From contig JAAYQQ010000068.1 in NCBI GenBank assembly GCA_012519255.1, positions 1 through 42,853 on the forward strand: DNA of 42,853 nt, in the 5' to 3' direction. Origin of the DNA: Methanobacteriota archaeon. GTDB taxonomy: Archaea; Thermoplasmatota; Thermoplasmata; Methanomassiliicoccales; Methanomassiliicoccaceae. The notes beneath the pieces are model-generated. The model was not told the origin of the DNA, searched no databases, and saw only the letters and a program-made list of their open reading frames with translations. This document shows positions 1 to 6,900 of the stretch, in pieces (within the stretch, counting starts at the first letter, position 1; each line of letters starts with the position of its first letter). A program made the translations under genes and the position numbers.

Positions 1-1
1 C

Positions 2-163
2 GAGGGGCCGTGCCATTTCGACATGCCTCGCGCCCTGGTATGCGAAGGTTGTGGGGCCCAAATCGATAATCTCGGGTACGAGCTCCGGCTGCACCGCGGA
101 CGTGTGTACATATGCCGGGAGTGCTTCAAGGAGACGACAGAGACCTATCATTCAACGGTCTGA
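2..163 (+). CDS. C-terminal end of a small zinc-ribbon protein (partial)
   Basis: An open frame enters from the left edge and stops at TGA 161-163, leaving the last 53 residues. It holds two CxxC knuckles, CEGC near residue 14 and CREC near residue 38 of the visible part, about 20 residues apart, which is the pattern of a zinc ribbon. The N-terminus lies outside the window, so family and length cannot be judged. It runs toward the leftward gene at 152-574 and overlaps its end by 12 bases. It may be element cargo or a host gene; the window does not decide this. Confidence 0.6.
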   Translation, partial: EGPCHFDMPRALVCEGCGAQIDNLGYELRLHRGRVYICRECFKETTETYHSTV

Positions 164-574
164 TAGGATGCTGTTAATTCTTGCTGTAGTCTCTTTGACA
201 TATCTTTCTATGCCGGCCAGATATGCATCTAGTTCGTCGCCGCATCCTAGACTTGCCCCTTTCATAAAGGTGTAGAACTCCACCAGGTAATCACGGAAGT
301 CCCCTACTGTGGTAGCAAAGTCGCCCATGATTTCCGGGGCATGGAGCGATATGAAATCATCCAGATTCTCGATGTCCTTCTCCAGGAACGGTATATAGGT
401 CCTCATTATGAAGCAACCATGTTTTTTAGACATGTTCATGTGTAGCAGAGGCTTGTTTAGGAGTCGGCTGAGTTCACGGAGAAGTTTATCTGCTTCCTCT
501 CGACGGCCCTTATTATTTGTATACCATGAAGCGATAGCATCAACAGCTTTGGCGATCAGGAGGTCGACTACCAT
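152..574 (-). CDS. Unknown protein paired with a winged-helix regulator
   Basis: About 140 residues, mostly helical in character, with no motif I recognise. It is rich in charged residues, has Cys at a few positions and no membrane segment or signal peptide. It follows the winged-helix gene at 580-867. A GTG at 583 overlaps that gene's stop as GTGA, but the GGGGA ribosome site sits about eight bases before ATG 574, so I prefer 574. The tight spacing indicates translation from one message with the regulator. A sensor, ligand-binding or toxin-like partner of the regulator is possible, but nothing in the sequence shows it. It lies on the element side of the tRNA-Pro junction. Confidence 0.6.
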   Translation of the reverse strand: MVVDLLIAKAVDAIASWYTNNKGRREEADKLLRELSRLLNKPLLHMNMSKKHGCFIMRTYIPFLEKDIENLDDFISLHAPEIMGDFATTVGDFRDYLVEFYTFMKGASLGCGDELDAYLAGIERYVKETTARINSILSDR

Positions 575-579
575 GCGCT

Positions 580-867
580 TCACTCCCCTTGTAGGAGCTC
601 CTCAATCGCGGCGAGATGCTCCGCGACCTGCCGACCCTTCGGGGTGAGCTCCACGAACTTGCGGAATGGTCGAGTGTCTTCTCGTTCCTCTGTTATGAGG
701 CCGAGTTTTACGAGCTCATCAACTCGGGATTGTACGGACACCGTGCCTTTAGCAACATATGATGCCAAGACTCCCTTGATCATCTTCCCTTCAAAATACA
801 GAATGATCAGGATTTTGATGGCGTGAGTGGCCTCTAAGCTTCCAGCCTTGAGGTTCCTGTAATCCAT
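580..867 (-). CDS. Winged-helix transcriptional regulator (MarR/ArsR-like fold)
   Basis: Ninety-five residues forming one winged-helix domain. A first helix (about residues 14-28) is followed by a helix-turn-helix around VSVQSRVDELVKLGLI (about 43-58) and a basic wing ending in FVELTPKGRQ (about 70-79), typical of MarR/PadR-like archaeal repressors. No ligand domain or Cys switch is visible. A TATA-like ATTAAAT (complement of about 886-892) lies roughly 22 bases before the ATG, so the message is probably leaderless. An ATGAAGC motif overlaps this promoter and more copies follow upstream, which suggests autoregulation. It forms an operon with the unknown gene 152-574. Confidence 0.75.
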   Translation of the reverse strand: MDYRNLKAGSLEATHAIKILIILYFEGKMIKGVLASYVAKGTVSVQSRVDELVKLGLITEEREDTRPFRKFVELTPKGRQVAEHLAAIEELLQGE

Positions 868-891
868 AAACCAAGATGCTTTTCAGATTTA

Positions 892-914
892 ATGAAGCTA
901 AGTTTATGCTTCAT
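892..914. promoter_or_regulatory. Inverted repeat ATGAAGC-N9-GCTTCAT, putative operator
   Basis: ATGAAGC at 892-898 and its reverse complement at 908-914 are separated by nine bases, overlapping and just upstream of the TATA-like element of the winged-helix gene. The position is where a repressor would block transcription initiation. Binding is inferred from position and symmetry. Confidence 0.5.
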
Positions 915-963
915 GTTATGAATGATGCATAAGGTATAAATCCTAACTATTGTATTCCCACAT

Positions 964-984
964 GCTTCATGGGAAACATGAAGC
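964..984. promoter_or_regulatory. Inverted repeat GCTTCATG-N5-CATGAAGC, putative operator
   Basis: A perfect 8-base inverted repeat (964-971 and 977-984) with a five-base spacer, made from the same ATGAAGC word as the site at 892-914. It lies about 100 bases upstream of the winged-helix gene, in the space between it and the integrase, so it could serve either direction. Role inferred. Confidence 0.5.
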
Positions 985-1057
985 GAAGGGCAGTATGCTA
1001 CCACGAGAATGCTGCCGGAGACTGAGAGCATCCAACAGCGAGCGTTAACGCTTCACG

Positions 1058-1123
1058 GCCAGGGAGGTGTTCCGCGGTCCCCGGGGGTGTGTGGTAGCGC
1101 CCCCGGCCTACGCGCTCCCTGGC
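1058..1123. other. GC-rich nested stem-loop upstream of the integrase
   Basis: GCCAGGGAG at 1058-1066 pairs with CTCCCTGGC at 1115-1123. CGCG at 1073-1076 can pair with 1111-1114, and CCGGGGG at 1081-1087 pairs with CCCCCGG at 1100-1106 around a 12-base loop. The three helices nest within 66 bases of otherwise noncoding DNA between the winged-helix gene and the integrase. It could be a structured RNA, a terminator, or a DNA site used by the element; the sequence does not tell which. Confidence 0.45.
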
Positions 1124-1296
1124 AAACATCACGAGGTCATGAAAATGGGACGGACTCTGACACACGGAACGAACGGAGCAGCCCCAGCCATCATTGACCG
1201 CATCACTCTGACCAATGGCCAGGCGGGGCTTCGATTCTACGGTTTCTTCCCCACCACCCGCCCCGCCGGCCTTACCTCTTCGGGAGGCGGCCTGAC

Positions 1297-2373
1297 ATGA
1301 GCCGCCCAACTCGTCGTTCCGGCAAGTATGCCGGGACATCGGCGACGGCCGATGATCGCGGTATTAAGTCCATGAGGCTCGGCCGCTACCCTTTCGCCGC
1401 GGGCATCCCCATGTATGCGAGGAGCAAGGTCGGGTGCTGGAACCCCAATTCCACCATGGTCGAGGAATCCCGCAAGCTCCGGCAGATCGGACGGCAGTTC
1501 GAAACCCTCAAGAAGGATGGAAAGGTCCCATCCGCCGATCCGCGACTCATCAGATGGGTTGACGTGCAGGAATGGATGTTGACCATCCGGCATCTCGACC
1601 CCGATGTGCAAGGGGCGCAGATCATGCGCCTGAACGGCTACTTACGTTTCTTCCGTAATTATTCTATACAACACCAGCTGGATGCTGGCTTCAGGTTGCC
1701 CCGTCGGGCGAGGCGTACGATACGAGTTATCGATGAGGATGATCTGCCCGTCATCTTCGAGGCGGCAATGCGAATCAAAGGCTGGACCGGCTCGGTCGCC
1801 AGAGGCATGATGGCGCTGTATTTCGCTACCGGCGTGCGACCGAGCGAGCTGCGGCTTGCTGAGTACAACGACCTGGACATGACGAGGCTGCGATTCTTTG
1901 TTCGACATCCCAAGGGCGAGGGCAACTGGGCCTCGCCGGAGTGGGTGAATATCATTCGCGGTGACGTCATCCCTCTTATCGATAATTACCTCAGGGAGCG
2001 TTCCGCGTTCCTCGCTTCGGTCGATCGCTCTGATGAGGTGCCACTTTTCCCCAAGCAAAAAGGGACGGGCTTCTACTCGGCCAACCGCTTCCGTCAGATA
2101 AAGCAAATGGTCGTTAAGGAGTCTGGAATCAACTTCCGGCTCAAGGACTTCCGGTCGACTCTATGCAGCATGACCGTGCAGGAGGATCGGAGCCGCCTTC
2201 CCGACATGGCCGCACAGCTGCGGCATTCGATCGCCACCGCCGAGCGCTACTATGCCGCCATTGATCGGTCCCGCGCCGGCAGGCGGCTTAAGGATGCTTG
2301 GAAGGATAATCAAATAGTTATTCGCCAAACAACTGCTATTGACGATGATAACGAGGTGACTGGATATGAGTGA
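1297..2373 (+). CDS. int: Tyrosine recombinase (integrase) of an integrated element
   Basis: A 358-residue site-specific recombinase. The middle (about residues 50-120) is a helical core-binding domain. The catalytic domain carries the first arginine in TGVRPSELR, a candidate lysine in RHPKGEG, the second box as KDFRST (Lys in place of the usual His), a His in LRHSIATAERYY and the nucleophilic Tyr in that same segment. GGGAGG at 1282-1287 precedes ATG 1297; later starts such as codon 26 are possible. Its TGA at 2371-2373 directly abuts the encoded CCA complement of tRNA-Pro, the arrangement expected when an element has inserted at a tRNA 3' end. The element would extend leftward beyond the window. 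Confidence 0.88.
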   Translation: MSRPTRRSGKYAGTSATADDRGIKSMRLGRYPFAAGIPMYARSKVGCWNPNSTMVEESRKLRQIGRQFETLKKDGKVPSADPRLIRWVDVQEWMLTIRHLDPDVQGAQIMRLNGYLRFFRNYSIQHQLDAGFRLPRRARRTIRVIDEDDLPVIFEAAMRIKGWTGSVARGMMALYFATGVRPSELRLAEYNDLDMTRLRFFVRHPKGEGNWASPEWVNIIRGDVIPLIDNYLRERSAFLASVDRSDEVPLFPKQKGTGFYSANRFRQIKQMVVKESGINFRLKDFRSTLCSMTVQEDRSRLPDMAAQLRHSIATAERYYAAIDRSRAGRRLKDAWKDNQIVIRQTTAIDDDNEVTGYE

Positions 2374-2449
2374 TGGTGGGTCTGCCCGAATTTGAATCGG
2401 AGTCACCAGCACCCCAAGCTGGAAGGATACCAAGCTACCCCACAGACCC
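2374..2449 (-). tRNA. tRNA-Pro (anticodon GGG), CCA encoded
   Basis: Read on the minus strand the acceptor stem is GGGTCTG/CAGACCC. The D arm is the typical archaeal Pro form, the anticodon stem CCAGC/GCTGG holds the loop TTGGGGT (anticodon GGG), and the T loop is TTCAAAT with a five-pair stem. Discriminator A and CCA (complement of 2374-2377) are encoded. It sits 34 bases after rpoN on the same strand and is probably co-transcribed with the ribosomal operon. The integrase stop codon touches its 3' end, so this tRNA is the likely attachment site. Confidence 0.95.
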
Positions 2450-2483
2450 GTGATAAAGGGGTATAGTGAAAGGGTTTAAGAGC

Positions 2484-2675
2484 TTATCCCAAGGGTATGA
2501 CCTCATCGACGAGGTCAGCATGGGCTACAATCATGCGGCGGCAACAATAGCGCTTCAGACCAAGATCGTCGAGAACCTGCTTGGAATCTTCTCCAAGCTG
2601 CACTCGCTTGATATATGTCTGGTAGACGCCACCGACAACCTTTCCACATGTGAAGCACCTGACTGGGATTTGCAT
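2484..2675 (-). CDS. rpoN: DNA-directed RNA polymerase subunit N (Rpb10)
   Basis: A 63-residue protein matching the whole archaeal RpoN/Rpb10 family: [11 protein letters not shown] at the N-terminus, the KRYCCRRM zinc-binding segment in the middle and [10 protein letters not shown] at the end. The CxxC (Cys7, Cys10) and CC pair bind one zinc. The subunit helps assemble the large polymerase subunits with the alpha-like subunits. It starts five bases after uS9 and lies in the conserved archaeal order eL18-uL13-uS9-rpoN. RpoK, which commonly follows in archaea, is not present here; tRNA-Pro and the integrase junction come next instead. Confidence 0.96.
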   Translation of the reverse strand: MQIPVRCFTCGKVVGGVYQTYIKRVQLGEDSKQVLDDLGLKRYCCRRMIVAHADLVDEVIPLG

Positions 2676-2680
2676 CTAGC

Positions 2681-3082
2681 TCACCTGTAGGACTTCTGCC
2701 TCTTCTTCCTGGCACCACGACCAAGGGGCTTCTTTGGAAGCTTCCTGCGTGGATCGCTGATTAGCAGAGAGCGGTCATATTGCTTGAATATTTTCTCAAG
2801 CTCCTCATCCTTGAGGAAGTCCACCAGGCCCTTGGCAATAGCAGTGCGCGTGGCCTCAGCCTGGCCCATGAACCCGCCGCCCTGGACCTTGACGGCCACA
2901 TCGACTTTGGCCACCTTATCGCCAGCCAGAGTCATAGGCTCCATGATCTTGAGTCGAGCGATCTCAGGAGTGAATACCTCTATAGGTACGTTATTGACGC
3001 GGAGCTTACCGGTGCCCTCACTGACCACAGCCCTGGCCACGGCTTCCTTCCGCTTTCCGCTGATATTGATTACTTCTGCCAT
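2681..3082 (-). CDS. rps9: 30S ribosomal protein uS9
   Basis: A full-length 133-residue archaeal uS9. The N-terminus ISGKRKEAVARAVV and the GGGFMGQAEATRTAIAKGL core are family hallmarks. The basic tail ends in KKRQKSYR, whose C-terminal SxR reaches toward the peptidyl tRNA in the P site. It follows uL13 by four bases and precedes rpoN by five, all leftward, and ends with TAG. Expression should follow the eL18 promoter. Confidence 0.97.
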   Translation of the reverse strand: MAEVINISGKRKEAVARAVVSEGTGKLRVNNVPIEVFTPEIARLKIMEPMTLAGDKVAKVDVAVKVQGGGFMGQAEATRTAIAKGLVDFLKDEELEKIFKQYDRSLLISDPRRKLPKKPLGRGARKKRQKSYR

Positions 3083-3086
3083 ATGC

Positions 3087-3506
3087 TCACCTCACCCTAG
3101 ATCCAAGATGCTCAGAGATCTCTCCCAGAGTAACGTACTTGTCTGTCCATAATTTGGTAGCGGTATCGACCTTCATCATCTCAGTGGATGCCAGCTCTTT
3201 TGGTACGCCCACATAGACGAGTAGATTCCTGTAGATTTCCCTTCCTCGGGAAGTTCTAAACGGTATCATACCCCGAACGGTCCTTTTCAGGATAAGATCG
3301 GCCCGCTTGGGGAAGAAAGGTCCGCGATTCTGCACACCTCTCTTGTGCTTGGCATGGTATCTGGTGAAGACCTCGCTGCGACTACCGGTAATGACTGCCT
3401 TCTCGGCGTTTACAACGATGACCTTATCCCCATCTAGGAGACGCTTAGCTATGTAGGTGCTGAGCCGGCCCAGAACATGTCCTTCTGCATCAATAATGAC
3501 CGACAT
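3087..3506 (-). CDS. rpl13: 50S ribosomal protein uL13
   Basis: A 139-residue archaeal uL13. It opens with IDAEGHVLGRLSTYIAKRLL and contains AEKAVITGSR and the basic HKRGVQNRGPFF segment, then RTVRGMIPF and a GREIYRNLLVY segment, as in the family. It is a large-subunit protein, and family members are early assembly proteins. Five bases separate it from the eL18 stop, so it is translated from the same message. Confidence 0.97.
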   Translation of the reverse strand: MSVIIDAEGHVLGRLSTYIAKRLLDGDKVIVVNAEKAVITGSRSEVFTRYHAKHKRGVQNRGPFFPKRADLILKRTVRGMIPFRTSRGREIYRNLLVYVGVPKELASTEMMKVDTATKLWTDKYVTLGEISEHLGSRVR

Positions 3507-3511
3507 CTAAT

Positions 3512-3874
3512 TCACCCCATGATCTTGACCTTGTTACCGGAAGGATTCTCCTTGACCAGCTCAGGTATAGTCATTCGCTTTCCTCCCGCTTCTTCAATGG
3601 CCTTGGCGGCCGAGGCGGAGAATCGGAACGCGGCAACAGTTATCTTCTTATTGATGGCTCCGGCGCCCAGAACTTTGCCTGGAACGACGATGATATCTCC
3701 ATCTTGTGCGTATCTTTCCAACCTGCTCAGGTTAACCTCGGCCCAGTTACGGCTAGGCCTCTCCAAACGCTGAGCAATGTCTCGCCAGATGGCGGCTTGC
3801 CCTTCCCTGGTCTCTTTCTTCAGGTCACTGATTAGAGAAACCAGATTGGGGTCCGTCTTGCGAATAAGCTTCAT
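3512..3874 (-). CDS. rpl18e: 50S ribosomal protein eL18 (L18e)
   Basis: Archaeal eL18, about 120 residues, with the N-terminal KTDPNLVSLISDLKK, central RPSRNWAEVNLSRLERY and DGDIIVVPGKVLGAG segments that identify the family. The frame is open upstream to a GTG at 3940, but ATG 3874 has the ribosome site GGGAG six bases before it, fits family length, and lies the right distance below the TATA box at 3918-3928. This is the first gene of the eL18-uL13-uS9-rpoN-tRNA-Pro operon. Confidence 0.95.
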   Translation of the reverse strand: MKLIRKTDPNLVSLISDLKKETREGQAAIWRDIAQRLERPSRNWAEVNLSRLERYAQDGDIIVVPGKVLGAGAINKKITVAAFRFSASAAKAIEEAGGKRMTIPELVKENPSGNKVKIMG

Positions 3875-3917
3875 TCTGACTCCCTCGACATTGTCGTAGA
3901 AGGCGCTAATGGGCATG

Positions 3918-3928
3918 TATTTAATAAA
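3918..3928 (-). promoter_or_regulatory. TATA box of the eL18 ribosomal operon
   Basis: TTTATTAAATA on the minus strand, preceded by the purine-rich GAAAGC (BRE-like). It lies about 45-55 bases before ATG 3874, giving a short leader that contains the GGGAG ribosome site. It sits 35 bases beyond the stop of the upstream helicase gene. Confidence 0.65.
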
Positions 3929-3963
3929 GCTTTCTCCCACTCCCAGTACCTATCCAGCATCTC

Positions 3964-6900
3964 TCAATCCACTCTGCTGAGCGCCCCCTGCGAGCGGACC
4001 AATTGCCCCCGCTCTATCAGTTCTTCCACCGCTTTGGCAATCCTCCGCCGGGCTTTTGTAGAGGGGCGCTTATAGCCATATAGGGCAGTGGTCCTGGCGA
4101 CAAGAGTTTTCTCGTCCAGCATATTTTCCTCATCCAATATGTTTAGAATGGCTAGTCGCAGTTCTTCCATGCAAACAAACCATAGCTCTCTTCTCTCTCC
4201 CTCGGCGGAGCTGCGTACTGGAGGCGCATCCATCTCCGGCGACCATAGGAATGAACCATCCGATACGATCCTCTCCTGTTCTGCCAGCTCTCCGATGACA
4301 TCCGCTTCCTCGGCCCTTGTAGGCCCTCTTTGGAGACCACACTTCTTGTAGAGTTCTCGGAGGCGATCATGTACCACATCTGGATGTATTGGACTCTCTT
4401 CTAGTATGACTACTTCCACAACTTCTGACATCGCTGCGTTTTGGTCGGCGCGGAATCGTTCGATCAGATCCTCATATTGTTCCCAATCGACCTTTTGATA
4501 TGGCACGGGTCTGACCCTTGGCAGAGCAGGTACAATCTCTACAGAACTCTGCGCCTGGGTGAGAACATCTCCCGATGCATCCTCCAAGGCTTCTGTGCAA
4601 TCGATAATCTCTATTGATGGCGTCATATCTTCTTCAATGGTGGTTGGGATAGGCGCCTTCTCCACGGCCCGGACGATCCTATCTGCTTCGCCGTCTGGAT
4701 CCCGGACCCAGTCAGCTGACCAGGTACGATGGACTTTCCAGCCAAGCTTGGTGAGGACCTCTTGCCTAAGGCGTTCACGGTCCCGAGCAGTGGGGCCGGA
4801 GTAGTAGGATGGCCCGTCAGTCTCCACCGCCAGGAAAAGATCTCCATGGTGGCTTTCCACCGCCAGGTCGATACGATAGCCCGAACAGCCCCATCGTGGA
4901 TGAACGTGAAGGCCCCTCGCCTCCAGAGCTTTGACCATAGCATTCTCCAGCGGCAAGCCCTCCCTCTTCTCCTCATCAAATGAGAGTGCCTCCCTGGCTC
5001 CTCCACTAATCGCATATTCCATGAACTGTTTCAGCAACTCCACTCCGGCCGACGTCGATTTGAGGTCCTGAGGGAGAATGGATGACACTACCTTGAGTGA
5101 TTTCCTGGCCCTCGTAATGGCGACGTTGAGTCTGCACTCCCCGCCTGCCCGGTTGAGCGGTCCAAAGGAGTGGTGCATCTTTCCCTGAGAATCTTTGCCG
5201 TATCCAAGACTGAAGATGATGACATCCCGCTCATCTCCCTGGATGTTCTCCAGGTTCTTGACAAAGAACTCTTCAGGTATGCCTTCTTTGAATATTATGG
5301 ACAGTTCCGGTTCCGCCCTGACTCTACCCTCCAGCTCTTCCAAGATGGCCATCTGCTGGGCCTCGCTGAAAGCCACAACGCCGAGGGACAGTTCGGGATG
5401 TTGCAGAAAGTGCGCCACCACTAGATCTGCGACCTTGACGGCCTCGGGCATATTGCGTCGACTGGCACCCCGATCATAGCAACCCTCCGGCACATGCACG
5501 AAACTAACTCCGCGCCCGAACGGCCTGCCCGCGGATGGGAAGGTAAACAATCTCCCCCCGTAGAAGTGCTGATTGAAGAAGGCGATAAGGGATTCATTCT
5601 CACTGCGATAGTGCCAACGCAGCATCTTCTGTGGGAGACACGATGAGCATTCATCCAATATGCTCTCTAAATCTGGGATCTCCACGTCCTCATCCTCATT
5701 GATCTCCCTGAAGAAATCGGTAGGGGGCAGTTGCTTTGTATCTCCAACGATGATGATCTGCCGGCCTCGCATGATCGAACCAATGGCATCCTCTGGTCTG
5801 ATCTGAGAAGCCTCGTCGAATATGACCAGGTCGAAGTGGACTTGGGCAGGGTCAAGATACATGCTGACCGACAGAGGACTCATGAGCAAGCATGGCTTGA
5901 GTAGAAGTATGGCCTCTCCGGCACGGGTGAAGAGCTCGCGCAGCGGCCTTAATCCTTTCTTGCGGTTGATCTCGTGCCGAAGCACCCACATGGGGCTACC
6001 AAGGGAGGGGCTGGCGTCATTCACCAACGAATATCTCCGTTTCTGCAATAGGGCACGGAGGCGTACGGCGGCAATATCCAGTTGTTTCCGGTCGAGCCTG
6101 CGGAATTGCTCCACCACCTCGGCATGTTTGTCCCTCTGGAAGTCCCGCAGCCTGCTATCGGTAGTGGAAAGATGATCATGCCATAATGAGAAGTATCGCT
6201 TCCTCACAGCATCCCATAGGCCTTCAGGAGCGAGCTGCCCCTCCTCGGCCAATGAAAGAAGCTCATGGAGCCCATGTTGACGACACTCACGCCGCAGGCG
6301 ATTGGTATGTACCCATTCTTGGAACCGGTCAATGGTATCGAGGTGCTCCTTTGCCCAGGACGATATCTCATCCAGCCCAACCTCTTGAACATCCCTGCCG
6401 CTTAGTAGGACGGTAAGATCGAAGGATGAGGATATCTCATCAATATCCGCCGCCACTTTCAGGGCACTCTGTTCAATAACTTCGAGTTCAGCCAGTATAC
6501 TATCAGCCACGGAGGATGGACTAACAATGAGCTGTCCAAGCGCCTTTCCAGGAGCGCCGTAGCGATCACGATATTCCTTACACCATTCAATAGCGCATTT
6601 CAGGGAATCCCAATCGGTATCCCTATCGTGGAAGTGAGAACCGAACAGTTCTGCACATTTCTCCTCGAGGCGACGGACCGCATTGCTTTGTTGACTGATC
6701 TCCAATGCCTCAGAGACATCCCTTGCTGCCTCTTTGCGGTCCAATTTATGGGAGGTTGTCCGGTGATTTCTCAGGAGACGCATGTCGCGCCAGTAGCTGC
6801 GACGCAACCATCGGAATGGGGAAAGATGCTCTGCATGAAAGCGTTTCTCCATTTCTGTGAGTTCGAGCGATAAGATCTCCTCACCATATCTGCTCTTGAG

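Noticed and set aside
1-1300. A second copy of the tRNA-Pro 3' end as the other attachment site
   Set aside because: I looked for the T-arm and acceptor sequence of 2374-2420 left of the integrase and found none; the other end must lie outside the window.
1067-1300. A 77-codon frame ending on the integrase start (ATGA)
   Set aside because: It runs through the GC-rich hairpin, has a repetitive Pro/Gly/Thr composition and no ribosome site; the overlap looks accidental.
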